A stretch of 64,000 nt of DNA from JAOUEA01 sp035249905. Its GTDB lineage: Bacteria > Actinomycetota > UBA4738 > HRBIN12. Numbering within the stretch: the stretch's first letter is position 1; every line of letters begins with the position of its first letter. The position numbers were made by a program, and so were the translations under genes. The stretch is from the NCBI GenBank assembly GCA_035249905.1, contig DATFFT010000113.1:1-64000 (forward strand), read 5' to 3'. Shown in pieces: positions 1-7,399 of the stretch. Under the pieces are notes generated by a model, which saw only the letters and a program-made list of their open reading frames with translations, was not told where the DNA came from and ran no database searches.

Positions 1-695
1 GCCTTCGCGAGCTTCGGCGGATGTTCGGTGAGGCCCAGCAGGTCGTTGATCACGAGCACCTGGGCGTCGGTGCCGCTCCCGGCTCCGATGCCGATCGTCG
101 GGATCTGCACGGCCTGGGTGATCTCGACGCCGAGCTCGGCCGGCATCGCCTCCAGCACGATCGAGAACGCGCCCGCTTTCTCGAGCTGCACGGCTTGGTC
201 CAAGATCTTGTGGGCGTCTTCCCCGCGTCCCTGCACCTTGTAGCCGCCGAGGCCATGCACCGCCTGGGGAGTGAGGCCGACATGAGCCATCGCCGGGATG
301 CCGATCTCCGTGAGCCGATGAACGAGGTCGACCTGGGGTCCCTCGAGCTTCACGGCCGTGGCGCCGCCTTCCTTCACGAGGCGCCCGGCGTTGCGAACGC
401 CGTCCTCCATCGAGGCCTGGTAGCTCATGAAGGGAAGGTCGCCCACGACCATCGCGCGCTCGGCGCCGCGCGAGACCGCCTTCACGTGATGGAGCATGTC
501 CTCCATCGTGACCGGCAGCTCGTCGTCGTAGCCGAGGGCGTTGCGGCCGAGGGAGTCCCCCACCAGCAACACGGGGACCCCGGCGCCATCGAGTATCTGG
601 GCGGTCGGGAAGTCGTACGCGGTGAGCATGACCCAGCGTCGCTGCTCACCCTTCCACGCTTTGAGGTCGTGGATCGACACGGTTCGGTCGGGCAT
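1..695 (-). CDS. panB: 3-methyl-2-oxobutanoate hydroxymethyltransferase (ketopantoate hydroxymethyltransferase), 3' end cut by window
   Basis: PanB makes ketopantoate from 2-oxoisovalerate and 5,10-methylene-tetrahydrofolate, the first committed step of pantothenate and CoA synthesis in the cytosol. About 231 codons are visible, against a usual length near 265-280, so the C-terminus lies outside the window. Family segments read on the minus strand are VLLVGDSLGN near residue 40 (metal-binding Asp), EGGATAVKLEG, AHVGLTPQ and GIGAGSGTDAQVLV. The ATG at 695 follows a strong AAGGAGG at 704-710, which fixes the start. A TAGACT box at 732-737 (minus) could be its -10. It is divergent from the rpsF operon. 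Identification is secure. Confidence 0.93.
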   Translation of the reverse strand, partial: MPDRTVSIHDLKAWKGEQRRWVMLTAYDFPTAQILDGAGVPVLLVGDSLGRNALGYDDELPVTMEDMLHHVKAVSRGAERAMVVGDLPFMSYQASMEDGVRNAGRLVKEGGATAVKLEGPQVDLVHRLTEIGIPAMAHVGLTPQAVHGLGGYKVQGRGEDAHKILDQAVQLEKAGAFSIVLEAMPAELGVEITQAVQIPTIGIGAGSGTDAQVLVINDLLGLTEHPPKLAK

Positions 696-821
696 CGCTC
701 GCGCCTCCTTCAAGTGCACGGCATTGGTTGCAGTCTAACGTCGAGGAAGCCTCGGGGCCCACCGACGGTCCATCGGCGGACCGTGTGTCAGGGGCCGGTG
801 CTAGCGTTCGAGCCGTTCTCG

Positions 822-892
822 TACACTGCTGGGCGACCCTCAAGTCCCTACTGCTCCCTCTCGTGAGGGGGCCGTCCAGACCAGAGGAGGTG
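822..892 (+). promoter_or_regulatory. Candidate rpsF leader with small hairpin (possible S6:S18 autoregulatory site)
   Basis: The 202-base gap between panB and rpsF carries a TACACT box at 822-827, a possible -10. Downstream is a hairpin with arms CCCTC (856-860) and GAGGG (865-869), followed at once by GGCCGTCC and then the ribosome binding site. In many bacteria the S6:S18 complex represses its own operon by binding a leader stem with a conserved CCG. The CCG next to this hairpin fits loosely. This is inference from position and a short motif. Confidence 0.3.
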
Positions 893-897
893 ACTGG

Positions 898-1317
898 TTG
901 AGGGAGTACGAAGCCATGCTCATCCTGCCCGCCGAGGCCGACGAGAAGGTCGTCTCGGCGGCGGTCGATCGCATCGCCAAGGCGGTCTCCGCCGGCGGTG
1001 GTGAGGTCGCCAACATCGATCGCTGGGGCCGTCGGCGGTTCGCGTTCGAGATCGACCACCAGAACGAGGGCTACTACGTCGTGGCCACGTTCACGGCCGA
1101 CCCCGCGGTCCAGCCCGAGCTCGACAGGGTGCTGAACCTGGCCGACGAGGTCATCCGTCACAAGGTGATCGCGTTGCCGGCCAAGGGGCGACACGCCAAG
1201 CGCGCCGAGGCGCGCGGCGAGCAGCCACGATCGACCTCGGCCGAGGCGGCCACGTCGAGCGCAGCGACCGAGGCATCCGACGACACACAACCCGAAGCTT
1301 CCCCCGCCCCCGCGTGA
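898..1317 (+). CDS. rpsF: 30S ribosomal protein S6
   Basis: S6 sits on the platform of the 30S subunit as a heterodimer with S18, whose gene is two positions downstream. The 139-residue product opens with REYEAMLIL and has DRWGRRRFAFEI and NEGYYVVATF, the expected S6 beta-strand segments. The C-terminal 40 residues are a low-complexity Ala/Ser/Thr/Glu tail, common in actinobacterial S6. The start is TTG at 898, supported by GAGGAGGTG at 884-892. It is first in the operon rpsF-ssb-rpsR-rplI. Confidence 0.95.
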   Translation: MREYEAMLILPAEADEKVVSAAVDRIAKAVSAGGGEVANIDRWGRRRFAFEIDHQNEGYYVVATFTADPAVQPELDRVLNLADEVIRHKVIALPAKGRHAKRAEARGEQPRSTSAEAATSSAATEASDDTQPEASPAPA

Positions 1318-1362
1318 GCCATACGCGCGACGGGTGTGACACCCACAAGGTGGTGACGTGAC

Positions 1363-1818
1363 ATGGCGAGCGACAACCAGGTGACCCTGGTCGGCAACCT
1401 GACCGACGACCCCGAGCTGCGGTACACGCCCAACGGGGCCGCGGTCTGCAAGTTCCGGATCGCCGTGAACCGCCGCATCCCCGACGGCGCCGGTGGCTGG
1501 AAGGACGCCGAGGCGTCGTACTTCAGCGTCAACTGCTGGCGCAGCCTCGGCGAGAACGCCGCCGAGTCCCTCACGCGCGGCACGCGCGTGGTGGTGGCCG
1601 GCCGGCTGAACTATCGCTCCTGGGAGAACCAGGACGGCGACAAGCGCTCCGCCATCGAGATCGAGGCCGACGAGGTCGGCCCGAGCCTGCGATGGGCGAC
1701 CGCCCGCGTCGAGCGACAGTCGCGCTCGAGCAGCAGCTCGTCCGGCGGCGACTGGGGCGAGCGTGTGGCGGCGCCCGTGGGCGGCGGGAGCACCGAACAG
1801 GAGGAGACACCGCTCTAA
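1363..1818 (+). CDS. ssb: Single-stranded DNA-binding protein
   Basis: SSB coats single-stranded DNA during replication, repair and recombination. The 151-residue protein has an N-terminal OB fold (NQVTLVGNLTDDPELRYT, residues 5-22; VNCWRSLGENAAESL near 57-71). A Ser/Gly-rich linker follows. The C-terminus ends TEQEETPL, whereas the family's partner-binding tip usually reads acidic-acidic-x-Ile/Pro-Pro-Phe. The final Phe is therefore replaced by Leu and the acidic run is short. Start ATG 1363 has AAGGTGGTGA upstream. Its stop overlaps the rpsR start (TAATG), implying coupled translation. Confidence 0.95.
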   Translation: MASDNQVTLVGNLTDDPELRYTPNGAAVCKFRIAVNRRIPDGAGGWKDAEASYFSVNCWRSLGENAAESLTRGTRVVVAGRLNYRSWENQDGDKRSAIEIEADEVGPSLRWATARVERQSRSSSSSSGGDWGERVAAPVGGGSTEQEETPL

Positions 1819-2093
1819 TGCCACCGAAGAAGAGGGAAGGCCCGAAGCGCCGTCGCGACAAGGACGACAAGGGCTGGCAGAAGAAGGGAAAGCGCAAGTT
1901 CTGCGTCTTCTGCAAGGACCGCGTCGATCACGTCGACTACAAGGACACGGTCATGCTGCGGAAGTTCGTGAGCGACCGGGGCAAGATCCGTGCTCGGCGG
2001 GTCACGGGCAACTGCGTCCAACATCAGCGTGACGTGGCCACGGCCGTGAAGAACGCACGCGAGATGGCGTTGCTGCCGTATTCGAGCCGATGA
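1818..2093 (+). CDS. rpsR: 30S ribosomal protein S18
   Basis: S18 pairs with S6 on the small-subunit platform. The 91-residue product has a basic N-terminus (KKREGPKRRRDKDDKGW), then FCVFCKDRV, then TGNCVQHQRDVATAVKNARE and the conserved terminal ALLPYS. CxxC plus a later Cys/His suggests the zinc-binding form of S18. The start at 1818 shares its A with the ssb stop, and its stop overlaps the rplI start as ATGA. Confidence 0.94.
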   Translation: MPPKKREGPKRRRDKDDKGWQKKGKRKFCVFCKDRVDHVDYKDTVMLRKFVSDRGKIRARRVTGNCVQHQRDVATAVKNAREMALLPYSSR

Positions 2094-2545
2094 AGATCAT
2101 CCTGCAGAAGCCCGTCGACAAGCTCGGCGATCCCGGCGATGTTGTCGAGGTAGCCGACGGCTACGCGCGCAACTACCTGATCCCCCGCTCGATCGCGGTC
2201 AGGGCGCACAAGGGAGCGGCCCAACAGGCCGAGAACCTCCGGCGTGCCCACGAGCGACGACAGTACGCTCGCAAGGGCGAGTTCGAAGCCATCGCATCGC
2301 GGCTCATCTCGGGCGGCCCGATCGAGATCCCCGCCCGCGCCGGCGACGAAGGCAAGCTCTTCGGGTCGGTCACCGCCGAACATGTCGCCGCGGCGATCGC
2401 GGCCAAGCACGAGGGAGTGACGGTCGACAGACGCGACGTGCACCTCGACGAGCCGATCCGTTCCGTCGGCACCCACGAAGTGCGGGTCCACCTGTTCCAC
2501 CAGGTCGATCCCGTCGTGACGGTGCAGGTCGTGCCCGAGGGCTGA
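2090..2545 (+). CDS. rplI: 50S ribosomal protein L9
   Basis: L9 binds 23S rRNA at the base of the L1 stalk and extends away from the subunit. The 151-residue product has the N-terminal RNA-binding domain with the family signature GDVVEVADGYARNYLIP (about residues 16-32). A long charged helix follows (AENLRRAHERRQYARKG), then a C-terminal domain with GKLFGSVT. Length is typical. Last gene of the operon; a perfect hairpin follows at 2566-2596. Confidence 0.95.
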   Translation: MKIILQKPVDKLGDPGDVVEVADGYARNYLIPRSIAVRAHKGAAQQAENLRRAHERRQYARKGEFEAIASRLISGGPIEIPARAGDEGKLFGSVTAEHVAAAIAAKHEGVTVDRRDVHLDEPIRSVGTHEVRVHLFHQVDPVVTVQVVPEG

Positions 2546-2565
2546 CCCTCGATCTCGAGCATCTG

Positions 2566-2596
2566 TCGGAAGCCGGGCGCCTCGCCCGGCTTCCGA
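2566..2596 (+). terminator. Perfect 14-bp hairpin between convergent rplI and HAD gene
   Basis: Arms TCGGAAGCCGGGCG (2566-2579) and CGCCCGGCTTCCGA (2583-2596) are exact reverse complements with a 3-base loop. There is no long T-run on either side. Its place between two converging genes suggests it ends transcription from both directions. Confidence 0.75.
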
Positions 2597-2599
2597 CGT

Positions 2600-3241
2600 T
2601 CACGAGGCCGTCAGCACGGTCGCCAGGTCGACCGGACGCCTCACGACGACATCGGCGAGGTGCGTTTCTCGCCAGAGGCTCCCCCAGCCTGCCCCGACGG
2701 CCAACGTGCCCGCGGCCCAGGCTGCGAGCATGTCCTGTTCACTGTCGCCGACGTAGGCGGAGGCCGACGGATCGACCCCCAGCCGGGCGCACGTGAGCGT
2801 GAGGCCGGCGGGATCCGGCTTGGCCCGGCCGGTCTCGTCGCCACCGGTTCGCACCTCGAACCGTTCGCGCAGGCCGGTTCGGCCCAGCAGCAGGTCGAGG
2901 CTCCTGACGTCGGCGCCGGTGAACAGCCCGAGCCGAAAGCCCGCATCGGCGAGTGCCGTGAGCGCCGTTTCCATGCCCGGGTACGGGCGCATCGCCGCCG
3001 CCCCGATGTTCAGCCTGCGATGGTACGAGGCATGCTCGGCCTCGGTCACCTGCCTGCCGAGCAGGTGCTCCATCATGCGTTCGCTCGGCCCCACCGTGAA
3101 CGCTTCGACGATCTCGTCGGGCGTGAATCGCCGGCCTCCGGCCTCCAGGATCGTCGAGATGAAGGCGTCGGTCACCGGCTCCATCGAGTCGAACAACGTG
3201 CCGTCCATGTCGAAGATCACGGCCTGGAGGCGGCGCGACAT
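2600..3241 (-). CDS. HAD-superfamily phosphatase (phosphoglycolate phosphatase-like)
   Basis: The 213-residue product is a haloacid dehalogenase-type phosphatase. Motif I is FDMDGTLFDS (nucleophile Asp11, acid/base Asp13). Motif II is the Thr in LGLFTGA. The motif III Lys is in GRAKPDP, and motif IV is YVGDSEQDM. The helical cap between motifs I and II matches the Gph/PpaX type, so phosphoglycolate or a similar small phosphoester is a reasonable substrate, but this cannot be settled from sequence. It interrupts the otherwise collinear rplI-dnaB region on the opposite strand. TACACT at 3249-3254 (minus) lies 7 nt before the ATG, suggesting a leaderless transcript. Confidence 0.85.
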   Translation of the reverse strand: MSRRLQAVIFDMDGTLFDSMEPVTDAFISTILEAGGRRFTPDEIVEAFTVGPSERMMEHLLGRQVTEAEHASYHRRLNIGAAAMRPYPGMETALTALADAGFRLGLFTGADVRSLDLLLGRTGLRERFEVRTGGDETGRAKPDPAGLTLTCARLGVDPSASAYVGDSEQDMLAAWAAGTLAVGAGWGSLWRETHLADVVVRRPVDLATVLTAS

Positions 3242-3287
3242 GTTGCGGAGTGTACGGGGACGTCGTCACACGCCGGTGGAAATGTCA

Positions 3288-3408
3288 CACATGTGATTCA
3301 CACTGTTCCACATGATTCTCCACATGTGGAAAGCGCAGGTCAGAGCCGGAGTGACAAGGAATCTCGCTCCGCGACCTGCACCGCAGCAATCCACAGCGAT
3401 TGTCCACT
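3288..3408. other. Cluster of DnaA-box-like sequences and CACATGTG palindromes upstream of dnaB
   Basis: In this AT-richer gap I see TGTTCCACA (3304-3312), TTCTCCACA (3316-3324), TTTCCACAT on the minus strand (3332-3324), CAATCCACA (3387-3395) and TTGTCCACT (3400-3408). The best two match TT(A/G)TCCACA at 8 of 9 positions and the others at fewer. The palindrome TCCACATGTGGA spans 3319-3330, and CACATGTG recurs at 3288-3295. This could be a DnaA-binding regulatory patch for dnaB or the HAD gene, or an origin-associated sequence. No dnaA or dnaN is present in the window. Confidence 0.45.
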
Positions 3409-3494
3409 GTCGTCACCGGGCCGACGCGCGTAGCGTCCCCGGGTTGGGAAGCGTGTCCGGCGCCGTCGGCGCGGGTCGCGGCGGGGAGGGGTAG

Positions 3495-4862
3495 ATGGCG
3501 CGCACGGCCGACGACATCCGGCGTTTGCCCACGGGTGGGCATCGGCTGCCGCCGCACAACATGGAGGCCGAGGCCTCGGTCCTCGGCGCGATGCTCCTGT
3601 CCAACGAGGCCGTGGCCGACGTCGTCGAGATCCTCGAGCCCGACGACTTCTATCGCTCCGCCCATGGGCGCATCTACACGGCGCTGCGAGCATTGTTCGC
3701 TCGTGGTGAACCCGTCGACATCGTCTCGGCGGCGGCGACGCTCGAGCACGAGGGGGCGCTCGACGACGTCGGAGGCCGCCTCTACCTGGCCGACCTCGCG
3801 AACGAGGTGCCGACCCCGGCCTCGGCCGGGTACTACGCCGAGATCGTCTCGAAGGCCGCGCTCCGCCGCCGGCTCATCTCCGCCGCCGCCGACATCATGG
3901 ACCGCGCCTACGCCTCGACCGAAGAGGCCGAGCAGGTCGCCGACGAGGCGGAGCAGCGCATCTACGAGGTGGCGCGCCGCGAGGACCGCGAGGAGATGGC
4001 GGTGCTGCGCGACCTCATCGACCAGGCCATGATCGACCTCGAGTCGATCCAGACGCGGGAGTCCGCGTACACCGGGCTGCCCACCGGGTTCATCGACATC
4101 GACAACCTCACGTCGGGGCTGCAGCCCGGCAACCTGATCGTGCTCGCGGCCAGGCCGGGTATCGGCAAGAGCTCGCTGGCCGTGAACATGGCTCGCAACA
4201 TCGCGGTGGCCGAACACACCGTCGCGATCTTCTCGCTCGAGATGTCGCGGTGGGAGATCGGCATGCGCCTGCTCTGCGCGGAGGCTCGCGTGCCCTGGGA
4301 TCGCATCCGCAACAAGCGCGTCGGGCCGAACGACTGGCAGGCGGTCGTGCAGGCGGCCGAGGTGCTCCACGGCGCGCCGCTATCGATCGTCGACTCGGGC
4401 AACACGAACATCGTCGACATCCGGGCGAAGGCGCGCCGCATGCGGACGGGAAAGCGGGGGCTCTCCCTGATCATCGTCGACTATCTCCAGCTCATGGGGC
4501 ACCCGGGCATGGGCGGTCGGCGGCTCGACTCCCGCCAGCAGGAGATCGCCGAGATCAGCAGGTCGCTGAAGATGCTGGCGAAGGAGCTCGAGATCCCCGT
4601 GATCGCGATCAGCCAGCTCAACCGCAACCCCGAGGCCCGGGCCGACAAGCGTCCGCAGCTGAGCGACCTCAGGGAGTCGGGTGCGATCGAGCAGGACGCC
4701 GACATCGTGATGTTCATCCACCGCGACGACGCCGACCCCGAGAAGAAGAAGCTCGCCGAGTTGATCGTGGCCAAGCACCGGAACGGCCCCACCGACAACA
4801 TCCCGCTCGGGTTCGAGCCCTCGCTCACCCAGTTCCGCAACGGCGCCCGCGGTCAGCAGTGA
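3495..4862 (+). CDS. dnaB: Replicative DNA helicase DnaB
   Basis: DnaB is the hexameric helicase that unwinds the replication fork. The 455-residue product has the N-terminal domain from PHNMEAEASVLGAMLLS (about residues 19-35), a helical linker, and the RecA-like C-terminal domain with Walker A ARPGIGKSS, FSLEMSRWE, the Walker B region SLIIVDYLQLM, and SQLNRNPEARADKRP near the end. Length is normal and I see no intein. ATG 3495 has GGGGAGGGG just upstream. The gene overlaps nth by 4 nt (GTGA), so the two are probably cotranscribed. Confidence 0.96.
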   Translation: MARTADDIRRLPTGGHRLPPHNMEAEASVLGAMLLSNEAVADVVEILEPDDFYRSAHGRIYTALRALFARGEPVDIVSAAATLEHEGALDDVGGRLYLADLANEVPTPASAGYYAEIVSKAALRRRLISAAADIMDRAYASTEEAEQVADEAEQRIYEVARREDREEMAVLRDLIDQAMIDLESIQTRESAYTGLPTGFIDIDNLTSGLQPGNLIVLAARPGIGKSSLAVNMARNIAVAEHTVAIFSLEMSRWEIGMRLLCAEARVPWDRIRNKRVGPNDWQAVVQAAEVLHGAPLSIVDSGNTNIVDIRAKARRMRTGKRGLSLIIVDYLQLMGHPGMGGRRLDSRQQEIAEISRSLKMLAKELEIPVIAISQLNRNPEARADKRPQLSDLRESGAIEQDADIVMFIHRDDADPEKKKLAELIVAKHRNGPTDNIPLGFEPSLTQFRNGARGQQ

Positions 4863-5575
4863 GCCGCTCGAGGCCGGCCGGGCCCCCGGCCGGGTCGCGG
4901 CCGTGGCACCCGCCCGGGCCCCGGCGGATCCGTGCGATCGCCAACCGCCTCGCCAAGCGGTTCGGGCCGCTCGAGCCGCCTCGAGCCGTCGATCCGCTCG
5001 ACGAGCTCGTGCTCACGGTGCTCAGCCAGCACACGAGCGATCTGAACGCGGAGCGCGCGTTCGAGAGCCTGCGGCGAGCCTTCCCGCTCGGGTGGCGGCA
5101 GGTCGCCGAAGCCACGACCGAGACGGTGGCCGACGCGATCCGCAGCGGCGGACTCGCGAACTCGAAGGCGCCGCGCATCCAGTCGATCCTGCGGGAAGTG
5201 CGCACCCGCGAGGGGGCGTTCGACCTCGCGGCGCTGCGCGAGATGCCCGACGCCGAGGCGCGCGACTACCTGATGTCGCTGCCCGGCATCGGGCCGAAGA
5301 CCGCCGCGGTGGTGCTGAGCTTCTCGCTCGGCCGCGATGCGATGCCGGTCGACACGCACGTGCACCGGGTGACGAGGCGGCTCGGGTTCATCCCGGCGAC
5401 GGCGAGCGCCGAGCGTGCCGACCGCATCCTGCACGAGTTGATCCCCGACGGCCTCCGCACGCCGATGCACGTCGGGTTCATCAGGCTCGGGCGGGAGGTC
5501 TGCAAGGCGCCGACACCGCGTTGCCGGGTCTGTCCGCTCAAGGACCTCTGCCCGACGGCGCCTCGATTCCTGTGA
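4859..5575 (+). CDS. nth: Endonuclease III (DNA glycosylase/AP lyase)
   Basis: Nth removes oxidised pyrimidines and cuts the abasic site. From GTG 4859, which overlaps the dnaB stop, the product has 238 residues. The helix-hairpin-helix LPGIGPKTAAVVL carries the catalytic Lys, and PVDTHVHRV carries the catalytic Asp. The C-terminal [4Fe-4S] motif is intact, with cysteine spacing C-x6-C-x2-C-x5-C in CKAPTPRCRVCPLKDLC. The first 25 residues are Pro/Arg-rich and not conserved, so a later start is possible. Confidence 0.93.
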   Translation: MSRSRPAGPPAGSRPWHPPGPRRIRAIANRLAKRFGPLEPPRAVDPLDELVLTVLSQHTSDLNAERAFESLRRAFPLGWRQVAEATTETVADAIRSGGLANSKAPRIQSILREVRTREGAFDLAALREMPDAEARDYLMSLPGIGPKTAAVVLSFSLGRDAMPVDTHVHRVTRRLGFIPATASAERADRILHELIPDGLRTPMHVGFIRLGREVCKAPTPRCRVCPLKDLCPTAPRFL

Positions 5576-5602
5576 ACGGGGAGCAGCATTGGAGCGGTCG
5601 GA

Positions 5603-5672
5603 GCGGGTGAGGGGAATCGAACCCCCGTCTCGAGCTTGGGAAGCTCACGTTCTGCCATTGAACCACACCCGC
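5603..5672 (-). tRNA. tRNA-Gly (anticodon CCC)
   Basis: Read on the minus strand, the 70 bases fold into a full cloverleaf. The acceptor pairs GCGGGTG with CACCCGC. The D arm is GTTC/GAAC, the anticodon stem is TGAGC/GCTCG, and the loop TTCCCAA places CCC at positions 34-36. The T arm is GGGGG-TTCGATT-CCCCT. No 3' CCA is encoded. A TACACT box at 5704-5709 (minus) could be its -10. Confidence 0.95.
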
Positions 5673-5775
5673 GTGGGTCCACCCGGGCGAGCCCGGGGCA
5701 CCAAGTGTAGCGACCGCGGCGGCGGGCGAGACGACGTTTCCGGCCGCCTCGCGACACCTGCTAGCGTCGGGCGCC

Positions 5776-6816
5776 ATGACGCACGAGCCGGCCGAACCCG
5801 ACCCTGATTTCTGGCCGCACACCCTCTCCAGGCTCGTGCGGCACGAGGCTCTCGACGCCGACGAGGCGGCCGAGGCTATGCGCCGGGTCATGTCCGGCGA
5901 GGCGACGCCCGGTCAGGTCGGGGGGTTGCTGATGGCGCTGCGCACGAAGGGCGAGACCGCCGACGAGGTCGAAGGGTTGGCCCGCACGATGCTCGAGTTC
6001 GCGAACCCGGTGCGGGCGCCGGCACCGGTGGTCGACATCGTCGGCACCGGGGGCGACCGCAGCGGCACGTTCAACATCTCGACGGCGTCGGCGATCGTGG
6101 TGGCGGGGGCGGGGGTGCCCGTCGCCAAGCACGGGAATCGTGCAGCGAGCTCGAACTGCGGCTCCGCGGACGTGCTGGAGGCTCTCGGGGTCACGATCGA
6201 TCTCGACGCAGCGGGCGTGGAGTCGTGCCTCGCCGAGACCGGACTGGCGTTCCTGTTCGCCCCGATGTTCCATCCGGCCATGGCTCACGCCGGGCCGGTG
6301 CGGCGCGAGCTTCGCGTGCCGACCGTGTTCAACTTCCTGGGGCCGCTCACGAACCCGGCGCGGCCGTTCGCCCAGGCGGTCGGGTGCTCCGATCCCCACA
6401 TGCTGCCGCTGATGGCCGAGGTGCTCGCGCGCCGGGGGACTCGCGCCGTGTTGTTCCGGGGGGAGGACGGGCTCGACGAGCTCACCACGACCGCGCCGTC
6501 GACCCTCTTCCGGGTGGCCGACGGCGAGGCGAAGGAGACCATGGTGGATCCGGCCGACCTCGGGTTCTCGCGGGCGACGCTCGACGACCTCCAAGGCGGT
6601 GACGCGGGGTCCTCGGCCGAGATCGTGCGCGCGCTGCTCGCGGGCGAGACCGGGCCCAAGCGCGACGTGGTGCTGCTGAACGCCGGCGCCGCGCTCGAGG
6701 TCGCCGGGCGCACCGCCGACCTCGAGGGAGGCGTGGCGCTGGCTGCCGAGACGATCGACTCGGGGGCGGCCGCCGCCGCGCTCGGGCGCTGGGTCGCCCG
6801 AAGCGGCAGCCGGTAG
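5776..6816 (+). CDS. trpD: Anthranilate phosphoribosyltransferase
   Basis: TrpD joins anthranilate to PRPP in tryptophan synthesis. The 346-residue product has the helical N-terminal domain (MSGEATPGQVGGLLMALRTKG) and the PRPP-binding loop DIVGTGGDRSGTFNIST. Anthranilate-site segments KHGNRAASSNCGSADVLEALG and HPAMAHAGPVRRELRVPTVFN-type sequence follow, then FNFLGPLTNPA and DGLDELT. No other trp gene is nearby. TAGCGT at 5762-5767 lies 8 nt before the ATG and no ribosome binding site is visible, so it is probably leaderless. dcd follows after 11 nt. Confidence 0.94.
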   Translation: MTHEPAEPDPDFWPHTLSRLVRHEALDADEAAEAMRRVMSGEATPGQVGGLLMALRTKGETADEVEGLARTMLEFANPVRAPAPVVDIVGTGGDRSGTFNISTASAIVVAGAGVPVAKHGNRAASSNCGSADVLEALGVTIDLDAAGVESCLAETGLAFLFAPMFHPAMAHAGPVRRELRVPTVFNFLGPLTNPARPFAQAVGCSDPHMLPLMAEVLARRGTRAVLFRGEDGLDELTTTAPSTLFRVADGEAKETMVDPADLGFSRATLDDLQGGDAGSSAEIVRALLAGETGPKRDVVLLNAGAALEVAGRTADLEGGVALAAETIDSGAAAAALGRWVARSGSR

Positions 6817-6827
6817 CATCGCGCCCG

Positions 6828-7394
6828 ATGATCCTGTCCGACCGCACGATCCGCGAGGAGATCGAAGCCGGGCGCATCGTGATCGATCCCTTCGACGAGC
6901 GCTGCATCCAGCCCTCGTCGGTGGATCTGCACGTCGACGCACAGTTCCGGGTCTTCGCGAACAACCGCTACCCCTATATCGACGTGAAGCAGGAGCAACC
7001 CGACCTCACCGAGCTCGTCGAGACGAAGCCGGACGAGGCGTTCATCCTGCATCCGGGTGAGTTCGTGCTCGGCTCGACGCTCGAGCGCGTCGCACTGCCG
7101 AACGATCTCGTCGCGCGGCTCGAGGGCAAGTCGTCGCTGGGTCGGCTGGGCCTGCTGATCCACTCGACGGCCGGCTACGTCGACCCGGGCTGGGACGGCT
7201 ACCTCACGCTCGAGCTCAGCAACGTCGCGAACCTGCCGATCACGTTGTACCCCGGCATGAAGATCGGGCAGATCAGCTTCTTCAGGCTCACGACCGAGGC
7301 CGAGGCGCCGTACGGTTCGGCGGGCAACAAGTACCAGGGCCAACGCGGCCCGACGCCGAGCCGGTTCTTCCGCGACTTCGGTGAAGGCTCGTAG
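6828..7394 (+). CDS. dcd: dCTP deaminase, possibly bifunctional deaminase/dUTPase
   Basis: Dcd deaminates dCTP on the way to dUMP for thymidylate synthesis. The 188-residue product has ILSDRTIREEIEAGRI at the N-terminus, the catalytic region LEGKSSLGRLGLLIHSTAGYVDPG, and LELSNVANLPITLYPGMKIGQ. It ends with a nucleotide-closing tail (GSAGNKYQGQRGPTPS). The sequence resembles the actinobacterial type that in characterised members also hydrolyses dUTP; that second activity is inferred. TAGCAT at 6814-6819 incorporates the trpD stop codon and lies 8 nt before ATG 6828, a likely internal leaderless promoter. Confidence 0.93.
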   Translation: MILSDRTIREEIEAGRIVIDPFDERCIQPSSVDLHVDAQFRVFANNRYPYIDVKQEQPDLTELVETKPDEAFILHPGEFVLGSTLERVALPNDLVARLEGKSSLGRLGLLIHSTAGYVDPGWDGYLTLELSNVANLPITLYPGMKIGQISFFRLTTEAEAPYGSAGNKYQGQRGPTPSRFFRDFGEGS

Positions 7395-7399
7395 CGACG

